A stretch of 64,000 nt of DNA from Rhodoplanes sp. (GCF_013377085.1 NZ_JACAAX010000031.1:1-64000); one strand, 5' to 3'. Positions 43,644 to 52,708 are shown, counted from the stretch's first letter. Numbers and translations: made by a program. The notes: generated from the letters alone by a model not told the origin.

Positions 43644-44039
43644 GGGGGTGTCTCTTGTCTACCGGTTTCAGGAGGGCGCCATCGGTACCAACGTCTGGCC
43701 GAAGGTCAAGTCGTTCCAATGTACGATTGCGCTCTCCAAAGAGATCACCATGCCGAAAATACTTTTCGCTACAAGGGCACATGCAATCGATGCATTGCTA
43801 CCCTGCGAACACTTGAACGAGGCTGTATGACAAGCCTTAAGAAAGCGTGACGCGACCAAGGAGAGTTTCGGATCACGAAGTGGCCGAATTGGCTTTATTG
43901 TGCGGCACACGACGGAACATCGGCGACGCAACCGGGTCCGCACCAGGGTTGAAGTCGTCGCGGTCCTATGCGAGAAGCCGGCCGGGCCTCAAGGCCACGG
44001 CCTCGGCGCCGGAGCGCATCTTCGGGGCGCGAGTCGCCG
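43644..44039. other. intergenic region before tRNA-Gly
   Basis: About 400 bases without a gene I can support; the GC content is visibly lower around 43700-43870 than in the surroundings. It forms the right end of the accessory stretch. No copy of either tRNA 3' end and no integrase fragment was seen. Confidence 0.35.
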
Positions 44040-44113
44040 GCGGGTGTAGCTCAATGGTAGAGCAACAGCCTTCCAAGCTGATGACGAGGGTTCGATTCCC
44101 TTCACCCGCTCCA
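44040..44113 (+). tRNA. tRNA-Gly(TCC)
   Basis: Begins GCGGGTGTAGCTCAATGG and ends with the encoded CCA over 74 bases. The acceptor stem GCGGGTG pairs with CACCCGC. The anticodon loop CTTCCAA gives TCC at 44072-44074. The T arm carries TTCGATT. It bounds the accessory region that begins at tRNA-Tyr. Confidence 0.95.
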
Positions 44114-44287
44114 AAAATATCTTTTGTATCAATATATTGACGTGAATTCCTTGCGTCTTGTATGAGCGGCGCCCGATCGCAATGGCCGATGGGCATCCCC
44201 CCCGGGAGCGGTGTCACATCCTTCAAAGCTCGGCCGCGCGAGTCGGCGATCGCCGACTTGCGCCCGGCTCAGACCCGACCGCAGGGA

Positions 44288-44440
44288 TCACCCGCCCCAG
44301 CTCACCCGGGTCAGCAGGATCAGGATCGTCAGCAGCACCAGGCCGCTGCCGAGGCTCCAGGCGACCAGCTTCTTCTCGATCGGCAGCAGCGGCTCGTGGA
44401 CGGGCGTCTGGATCTCGGACTTCAGGTCGGTCTCGGACAT
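44288..44440 (-). CDS. small single-span membrane protein beside YeiH-type exporter
   Basis: A 50-residue protein. A polar, acidic start (MSETDLKSEIQTPVHEPLLP) is followed by one hydrophobic segment (KKLVAWSLGSGLVLLTILILL) and a short end TRVSWGG. The ATG is preceded by TTGGAGCG at a good distance. It lies 29 bases after the stop of the YeiH-type gene on the same strand, so it is probably a small partner subunit or stabiliser of that transporter. I do not know a named family. Confidence 0.65.
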   Translation of the reverse strand: MSETDLKSEIQTPVHEPLLPIEKKLVAWSLGSGLVLLTILILLTRVSWGG

Positions 44441-44469
44441 CGTGTCGCTCCAAATGATGGTCGAGGGGG

Positions 44470-45975
44470 TCAGCCGGCGAGCGGCGGCGTCACGCCGGCG
44501 AAGAACAGCCACGAGATCAGCAGCCCGACCCAGATGACGAAGCCGAACAGGGTGACCACGTAGACGGCGGCGAGCTTGCCGATTCCCTCCGCCCACAGCT
44601 TGCGGAAGTTGGACAGCACGCCGATGGAGAAGAACGTCAGGATGAAGAAGATCACCCGGAACGTGTTGGCCTCGCCGACCGCGGCCGGCAGCTTCGCCGT
44701 GACGGCGGCCGGGGCGGCCAGCGCGAGCGCCAGGCCGATCCCGAACGTCACGATGAAGCCGAGGATGAATTTCGGGAAGCGGTGCCAGATCTCGATCGGC
44801 CGGGCACGCTCGCCGTCCGGGCGGGCGTCGATGTGGTGGGTCCAGATCCAGCCGAGGATGAAGGCCCAGATGCCGATGAAGATGTCGATGAACACCTTCA
44901 CGGTCGCGGTGGTGCCGAGGATCCAGCCCGGCTGGTAGACGACGCCCTCGGCCGCGTTCTTGGCCAGGATCAGCGACTCGGTGATGCCGCCGCCGGCCAC
45001 CGCGGCGCCGTCGGTCTTGATGGCGAGGCCGATCCAGGCGGCCGCGACCAGCGGCTCGTGCGAGAGGAACTGCTGGGCCAGGAACGGCAGCACCAGCACC
45101 TCGACGACGGCGAAGACGACGACCAGCGACGACACCAGCACGGCGACGGCCGGCCGGGCCCGGATGGCGCCGCCCGTGGCGATCGCCGCGGCGACGCCGC
45201 AGATCGAGATGCCGGAGGCGAGCGGCACGGCGTATTCGCGGGTGAAGCCGAACCATTTTCGCGCGACGAAGTACACCACGCTCCAGTAGATCAGATAGGC
45301 CTCGACGATCGCGGCGGTGCCGCGCCACAGCACCGAGGTGGCGAGGGACAGCTTGCCGGCGGCGTTGACGGCGAGGAAGCCGCCGAGAATCACGATGGCG
45401 ATCTTGACGTAGAGCTCGGGTCGGATCGCCTCCTTGATGCGCTCGGCGAAGGCCGGGAAGACATTGGCGATGACCAGCCCGGCGATCAGCGCCACCAGGA
45501 AGCCGCCCTCGTTGGTCAGCTTGAGCGACCAGTCGATGCCGAATTTCTGCAGGTCGGCCGGCGTCACCGCCGCCAGATAGGCGTTGGAGCCGATCACCCA
45601 GCTCGCATAGGCGATCCAGAACACCGCCGTAAACGCGAGGGCGAAGCGCACGGGATTGGCCTTGAGGAGCGCCACGCCGCCGGTCAGCACGGCGAGCAGG
45701 ACCAGATACGTGATGACGAAGGCGCTGAACCCGCCGAGCCCGGAATAGGCCTTGGAGACGGTGCCGAGCGCCGTGCCCGGGTCAGTCCACACCGAGGTGG
45801 AGACGGCCCAGCCGAGCAGGTCGGGACCCGCCAGCGTGCCGAGCGCCAGCCCGAAGATCGCCAGCCCGATCGCCACCGACAGCCAATCCTCGTTGAGGAT
45901 CGGCAGGGCCGTGGCGTCACTCGGTGCGGCGGCGCTCGGCGCGGCGCTCGATGTCGCTTGATCGATGCTCGACAT
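44470..45975 (-). CDS. putative sulfate exporter family transporter (YeiH/UPF0324)
   Basis: A 501-residue inner-membrane protein with about ten to twelve segments. Parts characteristic of the family are GLVIANVFPAFAERIKEAIRPELYVKIAIVILGGFL, YAVPLASGISICGVAAAIATGGAIRA, HEPLVAAAWIGLAIKTDGAAVAGG and the C-terminal FSIGVLSNFRKLWAEG. Members of ordinary size (about 340 residues) are annotated as sulfate exporters with limited proof; this longer form has an extended N-terminal region with three more membrane segments. The product could move sulfonate- or sulfite-derived sulfate, but the substrate is not shown. A 50-residue membrane protein follows in the same operon. Confidence 0.8.
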   Translation of the reverse strand: MSSIDQATSSAAPSAAAPSDATALPILNEDWLSVAIGLAIFGLALGTLAGPDLLGWAVSTSVWTDPGTALGTVSKAYSGLGGFSAFVITYLVLLAVLTGGVALLKANPVRFALAFTAVFWIAYASWVIGSNAYLAAVTPADLQKFGIDWSLKLTNEGGFLVALIAGLVIANVFPAFAERIKEAIRPELYVKIAIVILGGFLAVNAAGKLSLATSVLWRGTAAIVEAYLIYWSVVYFVARKWFGFTREYAVPLASGISICGVAAAIATGGAIRARPAVAVLVSSLVVVFAVVEVLVLPFLAQQFLSHEPLVAAAWIGLAIKTDGAAVAGGGITESLILAKNAAEGVVYQPGWILGTTATVKVFIDIFIGIWAFILGWIWTHHIDARPDGERARPIEIWHRFPKFILGFIVTFGIGLALALAAPAAVTAKLPAAVGEANTFRVIFFILTFFSIGVLSNFRKLWAEGIGKLAAVYVVTLFGFVIWVGLLISWLFFAGVTPPLAG

Positions 45976-46513
45976 GGCAGTGTCCTTCGGGTGGTCCAGG
46001 GTCGAATGGATTCGTCCGGCGCGCGGAGGCGCGACGGAGCGTCCGGCGATTTCGCGCCGGGCAGGGCAGGCCGTTCCGCAGTGTCGAAAGTCAGCCGCGA
46101 CAGACGCCGGTGGCGGCAGAGACGCGGCGGGCGTCCCGATGCGATGGCGGCTGCGCTCGGGTCGGATGCGCTCGGCTCGGCGGACGAAACGTCATGGGAC
46201 GCTCTCCAGTATCGGAGCCCACGAAGACGCTTCGTGGCGCTTTAGCGTTGGTGACGCGGCGCAAGCTGCTCCATCAAAACCCGCGACCCGGTCGCATCGG
46301 GGACGCGACGGGATGCCGCATTCGGCCCGTCGAACGGCGGTCCGTCAACGCCGTGCGGAAAAGAAGATCGGCCTTGGCGCGGCGCCGATCCCTCGGAAAA
46401 AATGCGCGTTGCGTCCAGTCGCGCGCGGGCAAAACGCTGCTCCGCCGCCTGTCGGTCCGCCTCGGCTGCACCGCCTCTCGCCGCGACCCTCGTCAGGCGT
46501 CGAGCGAGTCTCT
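45976..46513. other. intergenic region between exporter and cobA
   Basis: About 540 bases with no supportable gene on either strand. It should contain the exporter promoter near 45980-46100 and the end of the cobA transcript. No cobalamin riboswitch motif is present here, so cobA does not appear to be controlled like the two B12 operons to the right. Confidence 0.4.
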
Positions 46514-47251
46514 CTATACGCGAGAAATCGAAATTGCTCTACCATAGATTATCATACAGGCGCCGGCCGGGGGAGCTTCGCGTAAACGCGTAGCGATCTC
46601 GACGATCGTGCCGGTGACGGCGCGCGTGTCGGCGCCGAGGTTCTCGACCCAGGCGGCCGGCGTGTCGGCCGGCAGGCCCTGGGCCAGAAGCTTTTCGGCG
46701 AGCGCCGGGAAGGTCGCCTTGCCCATGAAGACGCAGGTGGTGGCGGCCGGGTCGGCGAGCGCCGCGAGGTCGAGGTCGTCGGGCAGGCCGCCGGTGACCT
46801 CGTGGGCCGTGATGAACTGGAGGCGCCTTGCCACCAGCCGCTTGGTCAGCGCCGTGCCGATGAAGGCGGCGGCCGCCGTCGCCGTGGTGACGCCGGGCAC
46901 CAGCTCGACCGCGATTCCGGCCTCGCGCGCCGCCGAAATCTCCTCGTCGGCCCGCGAAAAAATGGTCGGGTCGCCGGATTTCAGCCGCACCACCCGCTTG
47001 CCGAGCCGCGCATAGGCGACCATCAGCCGGCTCACCTCGGCCTGCTTGGGGGCGTGCTGGCCGGCCCGCTTGCCGACCGAGATCAGCTCGGCGTCGTCGC
47101 GGACATGGGCGAGCGCCGCGCCGCTGGCGAGGTCGTCGTAGAGCACCACGTCGGCGGCGCGCAGCCGGTCGACGGCACGCAGCGTCAGCAGATCCGCGTC
47201 GCCCGGCCCGGCCCCGACCAGCGCGATGTGTCCGATGGAGGCGTCAGCCAT
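46514..47251 (-). CDS. cobA: uroporphyrinogen-III C-methyltransferase
   Basis: A 245-residue SAM-dependent methyltransferase that adds methyl groups at C2 and C7 of uroporphyrinogen III to give precorrin-2, the branch point to cobalamin and siroheme. IALVGAGPGDADLLTLRAVDRLRAADVVLYDDL is the N-terminal signature, VRLKSGDPTIFSRADEEI and ELVPGVTTATAAAAFIG follow, and the end TGTIVEIA is typical. It lacks the CysG dehydrogenase/chelatase domain. It is divergent from cbiD with only 46 bases between the starts, so the two promoters overlap. Confidence 0.92.
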   Translation of the reverse strand: MADASIGHIALVGAGPGDADLLTLRAVDRLRAADVVLYDDLASGAALAHVRDDAELISVGKRAGQHAPKQAEVSRLMVAYARLGKRVVRLKSGDPTIFSRADEEISAAREAGIAVELVPGVTTATAAAAFIGTALTKRLVARRLQFITAHEVTGGLPDDLDLAALADPAATTCVFMGKATFPALAEKLLAQGLPADTPAAWVENLGADTRAVTGTIVEIATRLREAPPAGACMIIYGRAISISRV

Positions 47252-47297
47252 GGTGCACGTCCTGACACTGCGGGGCCGCGCGCCTATAGTCCCGCGT

Positions 47298-48389
47298 ATG
47301 AACGAAAAACCCCCGCTGCGGCGTGGCTGGACCACCGGCACCTGTGCGGCCGCTGCGGTGCGGGCCGCCTTCCAGGCGCTGGTGACGGGCGCCTTCCCGG
47401 ACCCCGTCGCCGTGGCCCTGCCGGGCGGGCAGCGGCCGGAGTTCTGCCTCGCGCTCGGCGAGCGGGGCGAGGGGTTTGCCCGCGCCGCCATCGTCAAGGA
47501 CGCCGGCGACGACCCCGACGTGACGCATGGCGCCCTGATCGTCGCCACGGTGCGGCCGGGCGAGGCGGGCGCCGGCGTCGTGTTCCGGGCCGGCGACGGC
47601 GTCGGCACGGTGACGCGGCCGGGTCTGCCGCTCGCCGTCGGCGAGCCCGCCATCAACCCGGTGCCGCGCGCCATGATCCGCACGGCCGTCGCCGAGGTGT
47701 GCGCCGCGACCGGCGCGGCCGGCGACGTCGTGGTCGAGATCTCGGTGCCGGACGGTGTGGCGCTGGCGCAGAAGACGCTCAGTCCGCGGCTCGGAATCGT
47801 CGGCGGGCTGTCGATCCTCGGCACCACCGGGATCGTCGTGCCGTTCTCGTGCTCGGCCTGGATCCACTCGATACACCGCGGCATCGACGTGGCGCGCGCG
47901 GCGGGCGTCGCGCAGATCGCCGGCGCGACCGGCGCGACCTCGGAGGCCGCCATCGTCGCGCTCGACGGCTTGCCCGAGGTCGCCGTCATCGACATGGGCG
48001 ACTTCGTCGGCGGCATGCTGAAATATGTCCGCACCCATCCGGTCGACCGCGTCACCGTCGCGGGCGGCTTCGCCAAGATGACCAAGTTTTCGCAGGGCCT
48101 TTTGGATTTGCACTCGCGTGCCGGCGAGGTCGATCTCGGCCATCTGGCACGGCTCGCCGCCGAGGCCGGCGCGCCGGCCGCACTGGTGGAGCGAATACCC
48201 GCCGCCAACAGCGCGCTCGACGTGCTGCAGCAGGCGCAGGCCGACGGCGTCGACATCGCGGCCGTGGTGGCGGCGCGGGCGGTGGCGACCGCGGCGCAGG
48301 TGCTGCGCGGCACGCCGGTCGGTATCGATGTCGCGGTGTTCGACCGCACCGGCGTGCTGCTCGCCCGCACCCCGGTGGTGCGCGGCTAG
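47298..48389 (+). CDS. cbiD: cobalt-precorrin-5B C1-methyltransferase
   Basis: A 363-residue enzyme of the CbiD family, which methylates C1 of the corrin ring in the anaerobic (early cobalt) route. RRGWTTGTCAAAAVRAAF is the N-terminal signature. AINPVPRAMIRTAV, LGIVGGLSILGTTGIVVPFSCSAWIHSI and GGFAKMTKFSQGLLDLHS follow. In the same cluster, CobN belongs to the aerobic (late cobalt) route, where CobF normally does this methylation, so CbiD probably substitutes for CobF. The ATG at MNEKPPLRRG was chosen for agreement with the family start. Confidence 0.92.
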   Translation: MNEKPPLRRGWTTGTCAAAAVRAAFQALVTGAFPDPVAVALPGGQRPEFCLALGERGEGFARAAIVKDAGDDPDVTHGALIVATVRPGEAGAGVVFRAGDGVGTVTRPGLPLAVGEPAINPVPRAMIRTAVAEVCAATGAAGDVVVEISVPDGVALAQKTLSPRLGIVGGLSILGTTGIVVPFSCSAWIHSIHRGIDVARAAGVAQIAGATGATSEAAIVALDGLPEVAVIDMGDFVGGMLKYVRTHPVDRVTVAGGFAKMTKFSQGLLDLHSRAGEVDLGHLARLAAEAGAPAALVERIPAANSALDVLQQAQADGVDIAAVVAARAVATAAQVLRGTPVGIDVAVFDRTGVLLARTPVVRG

Positions 48390-48427
48390 CCGTCGGCGTG
48401 TCCGGGTGGGTCTGGTGCGCATCGATC

Positions 48428-50170
48428 TCACGGTGCCCCGCGTGACCACGTCTTGCTGTCGAGCGCAAGCCCGCACAGCGGCCCGGTGATGTGGTGGCGG
48501 GCGATCCAGGCGCGGACGCGGTCGGGGTAGCGCGGGTCGGCCGGATCGTCGAGCTGCCAGCCGTCCGGCCATTGCGACGCATTGCCGTTCAGGGTCGGCA
48601 GCCGCCAGGCCGCCGAGAGGATCATGGCGTCCGACTGCAGGCGCCACCAGTCGGGGCCGCCTTGCGGCTGCGGCGACAGATAGAACGCGCGGCACCCTGC
48701 CGGCGGCGGCGGAACGGTGGCGAGCCACGCCGTCTGCTCGCTGCGCCAGAAGCGCGACGGCGCGCTGCGGTTCACCTGCTCGCCGACCAGCAGCACGGCC
48801 AGCACGATGATGCCGGCCGGCCCGGCGCGCCGCAGCGCCGGCCGCGCCAAACGGTCGATCGCGAAGGCGACCAGCAGGCAGGCCGCGAGGTTGACGACAA
48901 GCTGCGAGCGGAACGTGGTCCGGACGCCGATGCTGCCCGGCACCAGCGTCCACACCAGGGACCACGGGCGAAAGCCGAAATAGTCGAGCTGCATCAGCCA
49001 GTAGCCGACGAGGGCGAGGCCGAGCGCGAGAGCGACGTCGTCGCGTCGGCCGCCCCGGCCGCGAAACCAGCGGACCGTGCACACCGCCACGGCGACACAG
49101 ACGGTGGCGAAAACCAGCGGCGTATAGCCGAGCTCGACCTCGACGAGCGGCCGGCCCGCCACGGCGGCAATTCCGGCCGCTGTCAGGAGCATGCCCCACG
49201 CGACGTTGCCGTGGCCCGTGTTGACGATGTCGGCGAAGCGCGGGGCGTAGAGCACGACGGCGTCGAAGCCGTAGGCCTTGCCGGCGCGCAGCATCGGCAG
49301 ATAGGCGGCGAGGAACGGCACCAGGCCGATGCCGAGCCCCACGGCGAAGCCGAGCGTCAGGTGGGCGTGGCGGACGAACACCGTGGCCGCGACGGCGCGC
49401 AGCCGCGCCGAGCCGCCGAGCCCGAGGTGGATCACGAACACCGCGAGCGTGAAGCTCACGGCGAACCAGCCGGTGTGATAGGCGGTGAAGAAGACGAGGC
49501 CGAGCAGCAGGCCGGCCGCGCCTGCCAGGATGGTGCCCACCGGGCGCGACGCAGCCACGGCGTACCACACGAGCAGGATCACCACCGGCAGCAGCATCGC
49601 GCAGACGCCCTGGGCGTGACCGATCTTGACCGCCATCATGTTGGCGAAGGCGAACAGCGACGCGCCCGTCACGGAAGCGAGCGGGCTCGCGCCCCACACG
49701 GCCCGCGCCAGGGCGATGAACGATGCGAAACCGATCGCCGTCAGCACCAGCATGACGGCCATGAAGGCCCGGAACATGTCGAGCCCGGTAGCGCGAAAGC
49801 CCGAATAGATCAGGCCGTAGAGGACATAGCCGTCGGTCAATCCGATCCCGCCGCTGGCCGGGTGGAAATAGGCCGTGTCGCTCCACGACGGTTCGGCGCC
49901 CGAAACCCAGGCGAACCAGTGCTCGAGAATGGCGATCAGGATGCGGGCATCGCCGAGATCGCCGAAAATGCCGTCGAACCCGGTCAGCAGGAAGCTGCGA
50001 TAGAAATAGACGAACAGCGCCGCCGCGAGCGTGCCGGCGACGACGAGCTCGACGCGATCCCACGGCGGCGGCACGCGATCCGTGGGCATGCCCTCGGGGC
50101 GGCCCGCCGGCGACGCATCCAGGCGCGATGATGAAACCTGCATGAGACAGCGGTCTCTCGAAATGTTCAT
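48428..50170 (-). CDS. polytopic membrane protein, glycosyltransferase-C-like, unknown function
   Basis: A 580-residue integral membrane protein with about eleven hydrophobic segments. The region after the first segment (GDLGDARILIAILEHWFAWVSG, WSDTAYFHPASGGIGLTDGYVLYGLIY) resembles the acidic first loop of GT-C-type lipid-linked sugar transferases. The protein ends in a soluble part of about 110 residues. It has no known link to cobalamin, yet it sits between cbiD (convergent, 38 bases apart) and cobK (divergent). The first ATG was used; a second at 50143 would shorten it by nine residues. Confidence 0.7.
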   Translation of the reverse strand: MNISRDRCLMQVSSSRLDASPAGRPEGMPTDRVPPPWDRVELVVAGTLAAALFVYFYRSFLLTGFDGIFGDLGDARILIAILEHWFAWVSGAEPSWSDTAYFHPASGGIGLTDGYVLYGLIYSGFRATGLDMFRAFMAVMLVLTAIGFASFIALARAVWGASPLASVTGASLFAFANMMAVKIGHAQGVCAMLLPVVILLVWYAVAASRPVGTILAGAAGLLLGLVFFTAYHTGWFAVSFTLAVFVIHLGLGGSARLRAVAATVFVRHAHLTLGFAVGLGIGLVPFLAAYLPMLRAGKAYGFDAVVLYAPRFADIVNTGHGNVAWGMLLTAAGIAAVAGRPLVEVELGYTPLVFATVCVAVAVCTVRWFRGRGGRRDDVALALGLALVGYWLMQLDYFGFRPWSLVWTLVPGSIGVRTTFRSQLVVNLAACLLVAFAIDRLARPALRRAGPAGIIVLAVLLVGEQVNRSAPSRFWRSEQTAWLATVPPPPAGCRAFYLSPQPQGGPDWWRLQSDAMILSAAWRLPTLNGNASQWPDGWQLDDPADPRYPDRVRAWIARHHITGPLCGLALDSKTWSRGAP

Positions 50171-50331
50171 GCCGCAACCGGGAGCGCGGCGATCGTCGGA
50201 GGGGGATGCCCCGGTCAGGATTTAGAATCCCGGTCGCGCGCCGCGCAACCACCGATGCCGCGCCGCCGCCGGGAGAGGCGACGTCGCACGGGATGGACAG
50301 CCCGACCCGCCGTGTGCCATCGCTCGGCACC

Positions 50332-51132
50332 ATGGGATCCCTTACGGCACCACGCCCGCGAATCCTGATCCTCGGCGGCACCACCGAGGCGCGCCGGCTC
50401 GCCGAAGTGTTGGGGCGCGATCCGGGTATCGATGCGGTGCTGTCCTATGCCGGGCGGACCGAGAGCCCGCTGCCGGTGCCGATCCCGTGGCGGGTCGGCG
50501 GCTTCGGCGGCATCGGCGGGTTGATCGATTACCTTCGGGCGGAGCGCATCGACCGGGTGGTCGATGCCACGCATCCGTTCGCGGCGCAGATGAGCGCGCA
50601 CGCGGTGGCGGCCTGTGCGGCGGTAAAAATCCCGCTGCTGGCGCTCGAGCGGGCGCCGTGGCGGGCGGGCGAGGACGACCGCTGGAGCGAGGTCGATACG
50701 CTGGAAGAGGCCGCAGACGCGCTCGGCGCCGATCCCAAAAGAGTGTTCCTCGGTATCGGCCGCCTGCATCTCGCGGCCTTCGCGCGAAACCCGCAGCACG
50801 ACTACCTGGTCCGGCTGGTCGATCCACTGCGAGAAGACCTGCCGCTGCCGCGCGTAGAGGTCGTGGTGGCGCGCGGGCCGTTCGACCTCGCCGGCGACCG
50901 CGCCCTGCTGGAGCGGCACGGCACCGAGATCGTGGTGGCCAAGAACGCCGGCGGCACCGCCGCGGTCGCCAAGATTTTGGCGGCGCGCGAGCTGGCGCTG
51001 CCGGTCGTGATGGTGCGGCGGCCGCGCATTCCCGAACGGCCGAGCGTCGACAGCGTCGCGGCCGTGATGGAGTGGCTCGCTCACGACGACGCCCCGGCCG
51101 CAGGCGCCGCAGACGCCGAGCGCGGCGTGTAG
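50332..51132 (+). CDS. cobK: precorrin-6A (or cobalt-precorrin-6A) reductase
   Basis: A 266-residue NADPH-dependent reductase of the corrin ring. RILILGGTTEARRLAEVLG, VVDATHPFAAQMSAHAVAAC, VFLGIGRLHLAAFA and VVAKNAGGTAAVAKI are the family blocks. The ATG at MGSLTAPRP gives the usual length (about 250); an earlier ATG at 50293 adds 13 residues. Its last 52 bases overlap the end of the convergent cobJ gene on the other strand, so both C-termini share the same DNA. Confidence 0.92.
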   Translation: MGSLTAPRPRILILGGTTEARRLAEVLGRDPGIDAVLSYAGRTESPLPVPIPWRVGGFGGIGGLIDYLRAERIDRVVDATHPFAAQMSAHAVAACAAVKIPLLALERAPWRAGEDDRWSEVDTLEEAADALGADPKRVFLGIGRLHLAAFARNPQHDYLVRLVDPLREDLPLPRVEVVVARGPFDLAGDRALLERHGTEIVVAKNAGGTAAVAKILAARELALPVVMVRRPRIPERPSVDSVAAVMEWLAHDDAPAAGAADAERGV

Positions 51133-51860
51133 ACGAAGGGCGCGCCGCCGGGGCGCGCGATCAGGCGCGTCTGCGACGAGCCGACGATCACCAGCGTCCG
51201 CATGTCGGCGCGCTCGGCGACGGCATCGCGCAACATCACGGTGTCGACGCGCTCGCTCGCCTCGCTCACGGCGGTGGCAAAGATCACGGGCGTGTCGGGG
51301 GCGCGGAGCGTGCGTAAAAGTTCGAGGGCGCGGCCGAGCTGCCAGGGCCGCGCCTTGGAGACCGGGTTGTAGAGCGCCGTCACGAAGTCGGCCTCGGCGG
51401 CGAGTCTTAGCCGCTTCTCCACCAGCTCCCAGGGTTTCAGATTGTCCGAGAGATTGATGGCACAAAAGTCGTGGCCGAGCGGCGCGCCGACCCGCGCCGC
51501 GGCGGCCATCATGGCGCTGATGCCGGGCAGCACCTTGACGTCGAGGGCGCGCCAGGCCGGGTCGCCGGCGTCGATCGCCTCGAGCACGGCGGCCGCCATG
51601 GCGAAGACCCCGGGATCGCCCGACGACACGACCACCACGCGACGGCCCTCGGCCGCGAGCGTCAGCGCAAGCCGGGATCGGTCGAGCTCTTCCCGATTGT
51701 CGGAGCCGTGGCGCGCGAGCCCCGGCCGCTCCGGCACGCGGGCGACATAAGGGCCGTAGCCGACCAGATCGGTCGCCGCGCCGAGCGCCTCGCTCACCTC
51801 CGGCGTGACCAGCCGCGCCGCGCCGGGACCGAGCCCGACGATAATCAAAGAACCCGTCAT
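51081..51860 (-). CDS. cobJ: precorrin-3B C17-methyltransferase
   Basis: A 259-residue SAM-dependent enzyme that methylates C17 and drives ring contraction in cobalamin synthesis. IIVGLGPGAARLVTPEVSEALGAA, VVVVSSGDPGVFAMAAAV, VLPGISAMMAAAARVGAPLGHDFCAINLSD and TLVIVGSSQTRLI are present. Its start overlaps the cobI stop by four bases (ATGA), so translation is coupled. Its end overlaps cobK on the opposite strand. Confidence 0.93.
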   Translation of the reverse strand: MTGSLIIVGLGPGAARLVTPEVSEALGAATDLVGYGPYVARVPERPGLARHGSDNREELDRSRLALTLAAEGRRVVVVSSGDPGVFAMAAAVLEAIDAGDPAWRALDVKVLPGISAMMAAAARVGAPLGHDFCAINLSDNLKPWELVEKRLRLAAEADFVTALYNPVSKARPWQLGRALELLRTLRAPDTPVIFATAVSEASERVDTVMLRDAVAERADMRTLVIVGSSQTRLIARPGGAPFVYTPRSASAAPAAGASS

Positions 51861-52588
51861 GGTCTTCGGCCCTCGCCGGGCACCAGCACCATGGAAAAAT
51901 ACGGCGCTGAGTCGTCGGGCTTGTCGGCGAGCCGCATCACCGTCTCGCCCGCCATGGTGCCGCGCTCGACATAGAGCGCGCGATCGAGCAGGCCCGCCGC
52001 CGCCATGGCCCGGCGCACTTTTGGGAGATTGCGGCCGAGCTTCATCACCACGATGGCGTCGGCGCGGCCCATGCGGTCGGTGAGCGTCTGTTCGTCGAGC
52101 GTGCCGGGCAGCACGGTCAGCACGTCGTCGCCCCAGGTGATGGGCTGGCCCGTGGCGGTCCAGCAGCCCGACATGCCGGGAATGCCCGGCACCACGACCA
52201 CCGGGACGTGCTCGCGCAGCCGCGTGTAGAGATGCATGAACGAGCCGTAGAGGAACGGATCGCCCTCGCACAGCACGATCACGTCGCGTCCGCCTTCGGC
52301 GTGCTCCAGGAGGCGCGCCACGCAGGTCTCGTAGAAGCCGCGTAGCGCCGCGTTGTAGGCTGGATCCGCGACCGCGATCTCGGTCGTCACCGGGTATTCC
52401 ATGCCGATCTCGACCGCACCCGGCGCCAGCAGGCCGGCCGCGATGCCGCGCGCATTGCTGCGGCTCCCCGCCTTGCAGAAATACGCCACGACCCCGGCGG
52501 TCCGCACCAGCCGAGCCGCCTTGACGCTCATCAGGTCCGGATCGCCGGGCCCGAGCCCGACGCCATACACGGTGCCGGGCGCGGTCAT
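51857..52588 (-). CDS. cobI: precorrin-2 C20-methyltransferase
   Basis: A 243-residue SAM-dependent enzyme. VYGVGLGPGDPDLMSVKAARLV, VIVLCEGDPFLYGSFMHLYTRL, VVVVPGIPGMSGCWTATG and AIVVMKLGRNLPKVR are typical of CobI/CbiL. It methylates C20 of precorrin-2 to give precorrin-3A. It is separated from cobH by 157 bases that include a palindromic repeat, but is in the same direction, so it is probably in the same riboswitch-controlled transcript. Confidence 0.93.
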   Translation of the reverse strand: MTAPGTVYGVGLGPGDPDLMSVKAARLVRTAGVVAYFCKAGSRSNARGIAAGLLAPGAVEIGMEYPVTTEIAVADPAYNAALRGFYETCVARLLEHAEGGRDVIVLCEGDPFLYGSFMHLYTRLREHVPVVVVPGIPGMSGCWTATGQPITWGDDVLTVLPGTLDEQTLTDRMGRADAIVVMKLGRNLPKVRRAMAAAGLLDRALYVERGTMAGETVMRLADKPDDSAPYFSMVLVPGEGRRP

Positions 52589-52643
52589 GGGTGGCTCTTT
52601 GATTGTCGAGCCATTGTACCCTTGCATGACTCTCGCACTCCGC

Positions 52644-52708
52644 TCGTCCCCGCGAAAGCGGGGACCCAGGTGGGCTTGGCTCTGGATTCCCGCTTGCGCG
52701 GGAATGAG
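52644..52708. repeat. dispersed palindromic repeat, copy C
   Basis: A 65-base element made of two hairpins, TCCCCGC-GAAA-GCGGGGA and ATTCCCGC-TTGC-GCGGGAAT, with a short spacer. It lies in the cobH-cobI gap and will be transcribed. It is of the same general type as, but not identical to, the other repeats in the window. Confidence 0.75.

Noticed and set aside
28241-44113. Attachment-site duplication at the tRNA genes
   Set aside because: I looked by eye for a second copy of the tRNA-Tyr 3' end (GGTTCGAGTCCTACCTCC) and of the tRNA-Gly 3' end near the opposite boundary and found none; an integrase gene is also absent.
43966-44226. Minus-strand frame across tRNA-Gly
   Set aside because: Its translation (GAGEGNRTLV type) is the well-known artefact of reading a tRNA gene backwards.
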